This document shows, piece by piece, positions 1-7,396 of a DNA stretch of 36,528 nucleotides. Numbering within the stretch: position 1 is the first letter of the stretch; each line of letters opens with the position of its first letter. A program made the translations under genes and the position numbers. The notes under the pieces were generated by a model. That model was not told the origin of the DNA. It saw only the letters and a program-made list of their open reading frames with translations, and made no database searches. Source of the DNA: Candidatus Roseilinea sp. (GTDB lineage Bacteria > Chloroflexota > Anaerolineae > J036 > Brachytrichaceae); assembly GCA_025055235.1 (NCBI GenBank), contig JANWYN010000063.1, positions 1-36,528 on the forward strand, read 5' to 3'.

Positions 1-20
1 AATGACAGTAACCCCCAATC

Positions 21-400
21 GTCATGCCCGCAGATCCCCGCCTGCGCGGGGATGACAGGGCATCCAGAGATCGAACCCGCTGGATTCCCGCATGCGCGGG
101 ACTGACGTGCGCATGCCTGAGCGAGGTGATAGTGGGTTGCCGTCCACTAAAACCGTCATGCCCGCAGATCCCCGCCCTCTGCGAGGATCTTCGACCTGCG
201 CGGGGATGACGGTGACGCCCCAATCGTCATGCCCGCAGATCCCCGCCTGCGCGGGGATGACAGGGCATCCAGAGACCGCGTGAGGCTGGATTCCCGCATG
301 CGCGGGAATGACGTGCGCATGCCTGAGCGAGATGACGGCGAGTTGCAATCCACTGCAACCGTCATGCCCGCAGATCCCCGCCTGCGCAGGAATGACTGAC
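21..400. repeat. REP-like palindromic repeat array (left block)
   Basis: Four copies of a unit starting GTCATGCCCGCAGATCCCCG (near 21, 155, 226 and 361) carry the palindrome ATCCCCGCCTGCGCGGGGAT or a variant. The first and third continue into a second palindrome, TTCCCGCATGCGCGGGA, so the larger unit is about 135 bp. The second copy is a variant with CCTCTGCGAGGATCTTCGAC in the middle. Every reading frame through the array is repetitive and I call no protein here. The same units recur in the same orientation at 858-992, beyond the GIY-YIG gene. Confidence 0.9.
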
Positions 401-426
401 CAGCACCTGCACAACAATCACGTGCC

Positions 427-714
427 CTACACGATATCGTCATACAAGTCTCGCCATTCCGGGTTTTGCGCCTCGATCAGTTTCAACTTCCACGCGCGAT
501 TCCATTTCTTCAACTGCTTCTCGCGCCGGATAGCATCAAGCATGCTGGTGTGTAGCTCATAGTAAACGAGCATGTGCACGCCATACTTCTTGGTAAACCC
601 CTCGGCAACATCGTTCTTGTGCTCCCAGATGCGCTGGCGTAGGTTGCTTGTGACACCGATATACAGTGTCCCGTTGCGCCGGCTGGCGAGGATGTATACG
701 GCGGGTTGCTTCAT
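427..714 (-). CDS. Small GIY-YIG nuclease domain protein
   Basis: This 95-residue protein consists of a single GIY-YIG endonuclease domain of the short, stand-alone (YhbQ/UPF0213-like) kind. The two signature tyrosines are visible at Y7 (YIL) and Y18 (YIG). They are followed by the conserved Arg in LRQRIWEHK (residues 25-33) and a Glu in AIRREKQLKKW near the C-terminus, the usual metal-binding position. The frame stays open up to position 876, but residues before the chosen Met would be translated from the repeat sequence, so I start at 714 (MKQPAVYIL). Known roles of the family are DNA nicking or cleavage; the substrate here is unknown. The gene sits alone between two blocks of the same palindromic repeat in direct orientation, so it may be involved in the spread or upkeep of that repeat (inference). 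Confidence 0.88.
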   Translation of the reverse strand: MKQPAVYILASRRNGTLYIGVTSNLRQRIWEHKNDVAEGFTKKYGVHMLVYYELHTSMLDAIRREKQLKKWNRAWKLKLIEAQNPEWRDLYDDIV

Positions 715-857
715 AGGCGCCTTTGCCGGGATGATATACCGCTTGACGCGAAGGCGAGGCAGGGTCGGGTCTGGATTCCCGCATGTGATCCTATAGCTGC
801 TGACTCGGTCTCGAGGTACCGCTATGCTTGCGCAGGCAGGCATCATGATGGAAGGCA

Positions 858-992
858 CGAGGCTGGATTCCCGCATGCGCGGGAATGACGTGCTGACGCC
901 CCAGCGAGATGATAGCGGCTCTCCCAGCCGTCACGACCGTCGTGCCTGCAGATCCCCGCCCTCTGCGAGGATCTTCGACCTGCGCGGGGATG
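858..992. repeat. REP-like palindromic repeat (right block)
   Basis: This block carries the TTCCCGCATGCGCGGGAATG palindrome at 868-887 and then the variant unit CTGCAGATCCCCGCCCTCTG (about 947-966), which ends in CCTGCGCGGGGATGAC at 977-992. The orientation matches 21-400. A remnant (CTGGATTCCCGCATG) also lies near 771-785. Together with the left block it brackets the GIY-YIG gene. Confidence 0.85.
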
Positions 993-1047
993 ACATGCGC
1001 AAGGCCGCCTGCACTATGCCCCAACAACACCGACGGGCATACCGGCC

Positions 1048-1053
1048 TATAAT
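1048..1053 (+). promoter_or_regulatory. -10 box for Uma2 gene, leaderless arrangement
   Basis: A perfect TATAAT lies 6 nt before the ATG at 1060. There is no Shine-Dalgarno between them and no clear -35. A transcript from this box would begin at or next to the start codon. Confidence 0.6.
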
Positions 1054-1059
1054 CCGCGC

Positions 1060-1752
1060 ATGTCCTCGCCCACGCCGGAGCGACTCGCCGATGACCTCGC
1101 CGTGCCACCGCTGGAGAACGGCGACTTCCTCACGCGCGATGAATTCGAGCGCCGCTACGAAGCCATGCCTCATATCAAGAAGGCAGAACTCATCGAGGGG
1201 ATCGTGTATATGACCTCGCCGCTCAAAGCCGACCACGGCATCCCACACGCCAAAATAGGCGCATGGCTCAGTGTTTATAGCGCCTCGACTGCTGGCACAA
1301 TAGTGCTCGATAACGTGTCCTATCGCATTGACCAGGACAACGAGTTCCAGCCGGACCTGATCCTGATGATTGCGCCGGAACGCGGCGGGCGGGCGCGCAT
1401 TGACAAGGACGGCTGCGTCGAGGGTGCGCCGGAGCTGATCGTCGAGGTTGCGTCGAGCAGCACGTCCAAAGACCTGCACCAGAAGTTCAACGTGTATCGC
1501 CGCGCCGGTGTGCAGGAGTACTGCGTCTGGCAGGTGCGCGACCGGGCCATCGCCTGGTGGGAACTGCGCGCCGGGCGATACGAGCCCTTGCCGGCGGATG
1601 CCGATGGCGTGCTGCGCAGCCGCATCTTCCCCGGTCTATGGCTGGACGCGCCGGCGCTGCTGCGCGGTGACATGCTGGCGGTGCTCGAACGCCTGCAGGC
1701 CGGCTTGCGCGCGCCCGAACACGCCGCCTTCATCGCCCAGATCGGCGCGTGA
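1060..1752 (+). CDS. Uma2 family (DUF820) putative restriction-like endonuclease
   Basis: The 230-residue protein has the Uma2/DUF820 layout. A short N-terminal helix region (LTRDEFERRYEAM) leads into ELIEGIVYM and HGIPHAKIGAWLSVY. The PD-(D/E)xK-like core follows: QPDLILMI, then APELIVEVASSSTSK and DLHQKFNVYRRAGVQEYCVW, with Asp and Glu at the expected metal-site positions. The C-terminal part resembles other Uma2 proteins of Cyanobacteria and Chloroflexota, where the family is expanded and its biological role is not known. The start is set by a TATAAT 6 nt upstream, with no ribosome binding site. Its neighbours (repeats upstream, a repeat-rich gap downstream) do not suggest an operon. The family assignment is firm; nuclease activity is inferred from the fold only. 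Confidence 0.9.
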   Translation: MSSPTPERLADDLAVPPLENGDFLTRDEFERRYEAMPHIKKAELIEGIVYMTSPLKADHGIPHAKIGAWLSVYSASTAGTIVLDNVSYRIDQDNEFQPDLILMIAPERGGRARIDKDGCVEGAPELIVEVASSSTSKDLHQKFNVYRRAGVQEYCVWQVRDRAIAWWELRAGRYEPLPADADGVLRSRIFPGLWLDAPALLRGDMLAVLERLQAGLRAPEHAAFIAQIGA

Positions 1753-1794
1753 GCCGCGCGCTGCTTCACCCCCTGCCGTCGCGGCTTGGCAGCA

Positions 1795-1888
1795 CTTGGT
1801 AATTGGTAATTCGTAAATCCCCAATATGCGAGACGAAAGACGCAAGACGTAAGACGCAGGAAGTAAGACGCAAGACGTAAGACGCAAC
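1795..1888. repeat. Degenerate heptanucleotide tandem array
   Basis: The stretch reads as 7-bp units: TTGGTAA, TTGGTAA, TTCGTAA, and then from about 1834 a run of AAGACGC / AAGACGT / AGGAAGT units. It lies in the 410-bp gap between the Uma2 gene and the ABC operon. Units of the same AAGACGC family recur at 3084-3146 and, on the other strand, at 11137-11164. The layout resembles the short tandemly repeated heptamers (STRR) known from cyanobacteria. No gene is seen in the gap. Confidence 0.8.
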
Positions 1889-2035
1889 CCGCAACGCATC
1901 CAACGCGCATCTAACATTTCTTGCACATCTTTCCGCGCTTGGGCGTGACCCATCACGCAGTTGTGCGTGAAGAAAACGTAACATACGTCTCAGCGCTGCT
2001 TTAGCGAACGAGATAGACTGTGGATAGGCTAAGCC

Positions 2036-2100
2036 GAAACCCGGTTTCTCAGCTCACAAGAGCCGGCGACGACCTAAGTGAAAGCTAGAAACCGGGTTTC
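2036..2100. repeat. 13-bp inverted repeat GAAACCCGGTTTC / GAAACCGGGTTTC
   Basis: GAAACCCGGTTTC (2036-2048) and its exact reverse complement GAAACCGGGTTTC (2088-2100) are separated by 39 bp. Each arm is itself nearly palindromic. It lies 62 bp before the ABC ATPase start. It could be a dispersed repeat or a structured leader; there is no T-run to call it a terminator. Confidence 0.7.
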
Positions 2101-2162
2101 TGCGTAAGAGCCAAGCGTCGGCTTCAGCCGATGACGTTTCTGAACATGTTTGGAGGACGGTC

Positions 2163-3083
2163 ATGATTCGTGTCGAAGGCTTGAAGAAGTCCTACGGCGC
2201 CATTCAGGCCCTCCGCGGGGTGAGCTTTCAGGTGGCAGCCGGCGAGATCGTCGGCCTGCTCGGCCCGAACGGCGCCGGCAAGTCCACCATCATCAAGATC
2301 CTCACCGGCTACTTACAGCCCGACGAGGGCATCGTCGAAGTGGACGGCCTGGATGTGCTGACACAGCGGCTGGAGGTGCAGGCGCGCCTCGGCTACCTGC
2401 CCGAAAACACGCCGCTTTACCCCGACATGACGGTGCAGGCCTACCTCAAGATGATGGCCGACCTGCGCCGGATCCCCGAAGATCAGCAACTCGAATACAT
2501 CTCCGAGGCGGTGTATGCCACCGACATCGCCGGCTTCCTCAACCGGCCGATCGGCAAGCTGAGCAAAGGCATGCGCCAGCGCGTGGGCCTGGCCCAGGCC
2601 ATCCTGCACAAACCGCGCCTGCTCATCCTCGACGAGCCGACGATCGGCCTGGACCCGACGCAGCTCATCGAGATCCGGCAGCTCATCCGCCAGCTGGCGC
2701 AGAACAGCACCGTGTTGTTCTCCAGCCACATCCTGCCGGAGGTGGAGGCGGTGTGCCACCGGGCGATCATCATCATGAACGGCGAAATCAAGGCCGACGC
2801 CCGATTGGCCGACCTGGCCGCGACCAACAACGCGATCGTGGCGCTGCAAAAGCCGGTGGCCGACTTCGACAAGATGCTGCGCAGCATCCGCGGCGTGAAG
2901 CGCGTGGAGGCGCTGCCGGCGGCAAACGGCGCGCCGCACTACCGCGTGTACGGCGAAGGCGATGTGGACTTGTGCCCGGCGCTCTATGCCGCGGCGACGC
3001 AGATGGGTTGGCCGCTGCGCGAACTGCGCGCCGACACGCGCACGCTGGAAAGCGTATTCAACGAACTCGCCACCCGCGGCTGA
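2163..3083 (+). CDS. ABC transporter ATP-binding protein, GldA/CcmA-like
   Basis: This 306-residue ATPase drives the membrane protein encoded next. Visible motifs are Walker A GPNGAGKST (34-42), ABC signature LSKGMRQR (133-140), Walker B LLILDEP (153-159) and the H-loop SSHIL. The C-terminal ~80 residues form the usual extra domain of ABC-2 export ATPases. The start ATG follows GGAGG at 2152-2156, a good ribosome binding site, unlike many genes in this window. It is the first gene of a three-gene set with the fused permease/GldG protein (3195) and the DUF4340 protein (6133). That set matches the GldA-GldF-GldG type of system first described in Bacteroidetes gliding, but is found widely in non-gliding bacteria. 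The substrate is unknown. Confidence 0.95.
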   Translation: MIRVEGLKKSYGAIQALRGVSFQVAAGEIVGLLGPNGAGKSTIIKILTGYLQPDEGIVEVDGLDVLTQRLEVQARLGYLPENTPLYPDMTVQAYLKMMADLRRIPEDQQLEYISEAVYATDIAGFLNRPIGKLSKGMRQRVGLAQAILHKPRLLILDEPTIGLDPTQLIEIRQLIRQLAQNSTVLFSSHILPEVEAVCHRAIIIMNGEIKADARLADLAATNNAIVALQKPVADFDKMLRSIRGVKRVEALPAANGAPHYRVYGEGDVDLCPALYAAATQMGWPLRELRADTRTLESVFNELATRG

Positions 3084-3146
3084 CACAAGACCAAGACGCA
3101 GGACACAAGACGCAGCACGCAGGACGTAAGACGCAGGACGCAATCC
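3084..3146. repeat. Heptanucleotide array inside the ABC operon
   Basis: The units AAGACGC, AGGACAC, AAGACGC, AGCACGC, AGGACGT, AAGACGC and AGGACGC follow each other in a 7-bp register between the ATPase stop and the permease start. It is the same family as 1834-1888. It fills most of the 111-bp gap, so the operon tolerates it. Confidence 0.8.
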
Positions 3147-3194
3147 GTATCCACGCATTCCGTCTTGCATCTCGCGTAACACGGAGGCGCTTCT

Positions 3195-6131
3195 ATGAAG
3201 ACCATCCTGGCAATTGCACGCAAAGAGTGGAACAACTACTTCAGCTCGCCGCAGGCACTGATCTTTATCGGCGTGTTCCTGGCGGCCAGCTTGTTCATCT
3301 TCTTCTGGGGCGAGACGTTCTTCGCCCGCGGCGTGGCCGAGATGCGCCCGCTGTTTCGCTGGATGCCGCTGTTGCTGATCTTCCTCGTCGCGGCGCTCAC
3401 CATGCGCCAATGGAGCGAGGAGCAGCGCAGCGGTTCGCTGGAGATGTTGCTGACGCTGCCCGTGCCGGCATGGCAACTGGTGGCCGGCAAGTTCCTGGCG
3501 GTGATGGGGTTGGTGGCGCTGGCGCTGGCGCTCACGTTGCCGCTCACGTTCACCGTGGCGCTGTTGGGCAACCTGGACTGGGGGCCGGTGATCGGCGGCT
3601 ACATTGCTGCGCTGCTCATGGCCTCGGCGTACGCGGCCATCGGCCTGTTCGTCTCCTCGCGCACCGATAACCAGATTGTCGCGCTGATCGTCACGGCGCT
3701 GGTCGGCGGGGCGTTCTACCTGATTGGCAGCCCGCTGGTGGTGGACTTCGTCACCGGCAGCACGGCGGAGTTCTTCCGAGCGCTGGGCACCGGCAGCCGC
3801 TTCGAGAGTATTGAGCGTGGCGTGATTGACCTGCGCGACCTGGCCTACTACGTCACGCTGGCGCTGATCTTCCTGACGTTGAACGCGTGGTCGCTGGACC
3901 GCAAGCGCTGGAGCGCCGGCCCGCGCACGGCCGAGTATCGCCGCACGGCCAACCTCACCAGCGGCCTGGTGGCGCTCAACCTGGTCGCCGTCAACGTGTG
4001 GATGGGGCCGCTGCAGGCTTTGCGCGCCGACCTGACCGCCCAGCGCGAGTTCAGCCTCTCGCCGGCCACGTTGAACTTGCTCAGCGAGCTGCAAGAGCCA
4101 CTGCTCATCCGCGCCTACATCAGCGAGAAGACGCACCCGCTGTTGGCGCCGTTGACGCCGCGCGTGCGCGACATGCTGCGCGAGTACCAAATCGCCGGCC
4201 GCGGCCAGGTCACGGCTGAAGTTGTTGACCCGATCACCGATCCGAACCTGGAGGCCGAGGCCGCGCGCACCTACGGCATCCAGCCGACGCCGGTGCAGGT
4301 GGCCGGGCGCTACGAGGCGTCGCTCATCAACACTTACTTCGACATCCTGGTACGCTATGGCGACCAGAACACCGTGCTGAACTTCCGCGATCTGATCGAG
4401 GTGGAACAGCGCCGCGACGGCACGGTGGATGTGCGCCTGCGCAACCTCGAATATGACCTAACCCGCGCCATCAAGAAAGTGACCACCGGCTTCCGCGGCA
4501 TCGAGTCGGTCTTCGCCGCGCTGCAGAAGCCGGCGCGCCTGACCATCCTCGTCACGCGGCAGACGCTGCCCGAGGCATTCAAGGACGTGCCGGGGCTGAT
4601 GGAGAAAGTCGCCCAGGAGATCCAGCAAAAGTCGGGTGGCAAGTTCGAGTATCAAGTAGTGGATCCCGACCAGCCCAACGTGACCTTCACCCGCAAGACG
4701 CTGGTCGAGCGCTACGGCCTGCAGCCGACGCCGGTCTCGCTGTTCGGCCTGGATTCGTTCTACCTGAACATGCTGCTGGAGATGGACGGCAAGACGCAGG
4801 CGATCTATCCCGAAGGTGACTTCACCGAGTCATCCATCCGCACGGCCATCGAGTCGGCGCTGAAGCGCAACGTCGGCGGCTTTCTGAACGTGATCGGTTT
4901 GTGGACGCCGCCGCCGCAGATGGGCATGTTCGGCGGCGCAGACCCGGGCAACTGGCGGCTGATCCGCGAGCAACTGAGCCGCGAATACACCGTGCGCGAC
5001 GTGAATCTCTCGACCGGCCAGGTGCCGCCGGACGTGAACACGCTGATCGTCATCGGCCCGCGCAACCTGGACGACAAGGCGCGCTATGCGATTGACCAGT
5101 ACCTGATGCAAGGCGGCTCGGTGGTGATCGCCGGCGGCAACTATTCGCTGATGCTCGGCTTTGGCTCGCCCATCTTGGAGCCGGTGCAGAACGGCCTGAA
5201 CGAGATGCTGGAGCATTACGGCGTGAAGATCGGCCAGGGCTTGGTGATGGACCCGCAGAACGAGCCGTTCCCGGTGGAGGTCAACCGCGACATCGGCGGG
5301 TTGATCGTGCGCGAGCTGCAAGCAGTGAACTATCCGTTCTTCGTGGATGTGCGCCCCGACGGCATGGATCGCAACAACCCGATCGTCTCGCGGCTGCCGG
5401 CGGTGACGATGAACTTCGTCTCGCCGATCGAGGTGGATGAGCAGAAGAACGCCAATCGCAAAGTGACGACGCTGCTGCGCTCCACCGATCAGTCGTGGGT
5501 GCGCACCAATGCCAGCGTACAGCCCGACTTCCAGGCACACCCGGAGTTTGGCTTCCCGGTCGAGGGCGAACGCAAGTCGCGCCCGCTGGCCGTCGCCATT
5601 CAGGGCAGCTTCGAGAGCTTCTTCAAGGGCAAGCCCTCGCCGTTGCAGGCCACACCGACGCCGGCGCCCACGCCTGCGCCCGGCGCGACACCCGAGCCCA
5701 CGCCCACGCCTGAGCCGGTGCGGCCGGTCGGCGCGACCATCGAGCAATCGCCCGACACGGCGCGGCTGGTGGTGATCGGCAGCGCCGACTTTCTGAACGA
5801 TGCGCTGCTGGAGCTGTCGTCGCGACTGGGCCAGGAACGCTACCTGAACAGCCTGCAATTCATGCAGAACGTGGCCGACTGGACGGTGGAAGACCTGGAG
5901 CTGTTGGACATTCGCACGCGCGGCACGGTGACGCGCGCCCTGCGCCCGCTGGCCGAGAGCGAGCAGCGTGCGTGGGAGATCGCCAACTACGCGGTGATGG
6001 TGGCCGCGTTGTTCGCGATCGGCGTGATTTGGCGGCTGCGCCAGCGCGCCGAGCCGCCGATGCAGCTTGCGCCGGTGACCGTTCCTGCGCGCGCCGGCGA
6101 CGCGCGCCCGATGCGCAAGGAGGTGAGCTAA
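3195..6131 (+). CDS. Fused ABC-2 permease (GldF-like) and GldG-like substrate-binding protein
   Basis: The 978-residue protein joins two proteins that are separate in the classical system. Residues 1-~240 are an ABC-2 type permease: KEWNNYFSSPQA at the N-terminus, about six membrane segments, and the conserved RSGSLEMLLTLPV loop. From about residue 255 it continues as a GldG/DUF7088-like extracytoplasmic part (LNLLSELQEPLLIRAYISEK..., followed by an IVIGPRNLDDKARYAIDQYL segment typical of GldG). A Pro/Thr-rich linker (TPAPTPAPGATPEP) sits near residues 815-845, and a last membrane helix near 930-950 is followed by a basic tail. AGGAGG within its last codons serves as ribosome binding site for the next gene, which starts one base after the stop. 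Fused forms are known in other phyla; the transported substrate is unknown. Confidence 0.92.
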   Translation: MKTILAIARKEWNNYFSSPQALIFIGVFLAASLFIFFWGETFFARGVAEMRPLFRWMPLLLIFLVAALTMRQWSEEQRSGSLEMLLTLPVPAWQLVAGKFLAVMGLVALALALTLPLTFTVALLGNLDWGPVIGGYIAALLMASAYAAIGLFVSSRTDNQIVALIVTALVGGAFYLIGSPLVVDFVTGSTAEFFRALGTGSRFESIERGVIDLRDLAYYVTLALIFLTLNAWSLDRKRWSAGPRTAEYRRTANLTSGLVALNLVAVNVWMGPLQALRADLTAQREFSLSPATLNLLSELQEPLLIRAYISEKTHPLLAPLTPRVRDMLREYQIAGRGQVTAEVVDPITDPNLEAEAARTYGIQPTPVQVAGRYEASLINTYFDILVRYGDQNTVLNFRDLIEVEQRRDGTVDVRLRNLEYDLTRAIKKVTTGFRGIESVFAALQKPARLTILVTRQTLPEAFKDVPGLMEKVAQEIQQKSGGKFEYQVVDPDQPNVTFTRKTLVERYGLQPTPVSLFGLDSFYLNMLLEMDGKTQAIYPEGDFTESSIRTAIESALKRNVGGFLNVIGLWTPPPQMGMFGGADPGNWRLIREQLSREYTVRDVNLSTGQVPPDVNTLIVIGPRNLDDKARYAIDQYLMQGGSVVIAGGNYSLMLGFGSPILEPVQNGLNEMLEHYGVKIGQGLVMDPQNEPFPVEVNRDIGGLIVRELQAVNYPFFVDVRPDGMDRNNPIVSRLPAVTMNFVSPIEVDEQKNANRKVTTLLRSTDQSWVRTNASVQPDFQAHPEFGFPVEGERKSRPLAVAIQGSFESFFKGKPSPLQATPTPAPTPAPGATPEPTPTPEPVRPVGATIEQSPDTARLVVIGSADFLNDALLELSSRLGQERYLNSLQFMQNVADWTVEDLELLDIRTRGTVTRALRPLAESEQRAWEIANYAVMVAALFAIGVIWRLRQRAEPPMQLAPVTVPARAGDARPMRKEVS

Positions 6132-6132
6132 G

Positions 6133-7116
6133 ATGAATCGCCGCAACCAAATCCTCGCCGTTCTGCTGGTCGTCCAGATCATCGTCGCCGCGATCGTGCT
6201 TGTGCTGCCCGCGCAGGCATCCAACCGGACGCTGCGCCCGCTGATGGCCGAGGTGGCCGCGGCGGACGTGACGGCGCTGACGATCCAGGAGAAGCCCGAC
6301 CGGCGCGTGCGCATGGCCAAGAAGGACGGCCAGTGGGTGTTGCCGGAGATCGAGGACTTCCCGGTGAACGAGACGAAGGTGAACGAGTTGCTGGATAAGC
6401 TGGTCGCTGTGCAAGTCGGCCAGCCAGTAGCCACGACGGCGACCAGCCATGCGCGCCTGCAGGTGGGCGAAGATGCTTTTGCGCGGCGCGTGGACTTGAC
6501 CACGAACAAAGGCGACCGGACGATGTTCTTCGGCCCGGCGCGCGGCGGCAGTTCGCACGTGCGCTTGGGTGGCTCGAACGACGTCTTCCTAACCACCAAG
6601 CTGGCGACCTTCGACATTCCCGGCGACTTGTCGAGCTGGATCAACACGATCTACTTCACGTCCACCGAAGCTGCGGTGGGGCAGGTGGCCATCACGAACA
6701 TCACCGGCACACTGCAGTTCCAGCGCAACGTGAGCGACGTCTGGGAGTTCAAAGGGCTGGCCGCAGGCGAGACCTTCAACCCCAGCCGGCTGGAGACCAT
6801 CCTCTCGCGCGTCTCGTCGCTCTACATGATCCGCCCGCTGGGCAAGACGGCCAAACCCGAATACAGCATGGATCGTCCGACGGCGACGATCACCCTCACG
6901 CTCAAGTCGGATCTCTCCAGCCTGGCCCCGCTGGTCTTGACGATCGGCGCGAAGCAGGAAGCCGACAACGCCTATGTGGTGAAGTCGCGCAGCTCGCCGT
7001 GGTATGTGCTCGTGAATGCCTTCATCCTGGACGAGATCGTGAACGCGCGGCGCGAGGACTTCATCCAGCCGCCGGCCACGCCGACGCCGGAAGCAACTGC
7101 CACGCCGGCGCCGTAG
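6133..7116 (+). CDS. DUF4340 domain-containing protein of the ABC operon
   Basis: The 327-residue protein has one N-terminal membrane anchor (residues 6-26, ILAVLLVVQIIVAAIVLVLP) and an extracytoplasmic DUF4340 region. The typical pattern appears early, with VTALTIQEKPDRRVRMAKKDGQWVLP split over residues ~49-75, followed by a beta-rich repeat structure. It ends in a Pro/Thr-rich tail (PPATPTPEATATPAP). DUF4340 proteins regularly follow GldG-type genes and are thought to work with them at the membrane; no reaction is known. The start directly abuts the permease stop and has a strong AAGGAGGTGAG site at 6118-6128, so translation is probably coupled. Confidence 0.92.
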   Translation: MNRRNQILAVLLVVQIIVAAIVLVLPAQASNRTLRPLMAEVAAADVTALTIQEKPDRRVRMAKKDGQWVLPEIEDFPVNETKVNELLDKLVAVQVGQPVATTATSHARLQVGEDAFARRVDLTTNKGDRTMFFGPARGGSSHVRLGGSNDVFLTTKLATFDIPGDLSSWINTIYFTSTEAAVGQVAITNITGTLQFQRNVSDVWEFKGLAAGETFNPSRLETILSRVSSLYMIRPLGKTAKPEYSMDRPTATITLTLKSDLSSLAPLVLTIGAKQEADNAYVVKSRSSPWYVLVNAFILDEIVNARREDFIQPPATPTPEATATPAP

Positions 7117-7127
7117 CAAACGTTTAC

Positions 7128-7235
7128 GCGGCGATTGGAAATCGCGCGCTACACAAGGCGAAGTCGCCCTGCGGCGGCTGGGGGCAGTCCGCGCAGGCGG
7201 ACTTTGCGCTGAGTTGCCGCGACTTTGAGTCGCCG
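7128..7235 (+). repeat. ~110-bp dispersed repeat, copy A
   Basis: The element begins GCGGCGATTGGAAATCGCGC and ends GCGACTTTGAGTCGCCG. The outer ends GCGGCGA and TCGCCG(C) are inverted copies, so it looks like a small MITE- or REP-like element. Related copies are at 8450-8540, 9766-9847, 9869-9978 and, in reverse and degraded, 20980-21050. It has no coding capacity. Confidence 0.85.
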
Positions 7236-7290
7236 TAGGGGGCTGTAGTCGCAGACACTTCCTGGTCTCCATGACTTCGGAAGTGTCTGC

Positions 7291-7370
7291 CCGACTTGAT
7301 TGACCCGATTGACCTGATTGACCTGACTGACCTGCCCGACTTGCCGACCTGCCCGACCTGCTTGACCTCC
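7291..7370. repeat. 9-bp tandem array, unit GATTGACCT
   Basis: About eight degenerate units (GATTGACCT, GATTGACCT, GACTGACCT, GCCCGACTT, GCCGACCT, GCCCGACCT, GCTTGACCT) lie directly upstream of the GHMP kinase gene. A related array (TTGACCGAC units) occurs at 31139-31206. The last unit contributes TTGACC, which has the form of a -35 box. Confidence 0.85.
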
Positions 7371-7390
7371 TCCCCTCGCCCGGCCATACT
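7362..7390 (+). promoter_or_regulatory. Promoter of the GHMP kinase gene, -35 inside the 9-bp array
   Basis: TTGACC (7362-7367), a 17-bp spacer and CATACT (7385-7390) form a plausible sigma-70 promoter. CATACT is 6 nt before the ATG at 7397, so the message is probably leaderless. The -35 is the last unit of the tandem array. Confidence 0.55.
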
Positions 7391-7396
7391 CCCTGC

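Noticed and set aside
22-443. Overlapping open frames (up to 131 residues) with VIPAQAGI-like repeats
   Set aside because: They are translations of the palindromic repeat array, in several frames and both strands, with no ribosome binding site.
2313-4190. Long minus-strand open frame (625 codons) opposite the ABC genes
   Set aside because: It is antisense to two strongly recognised genes and is rich in Arg/Gln/His as expected for a shadow frame in G/C-rich DNA.
4830-6647. Long minus-strand open frame (605 codons)
   Set aside because: It is antisense to the permease/GldG and DUF4340 genes, with no recognisable domain.
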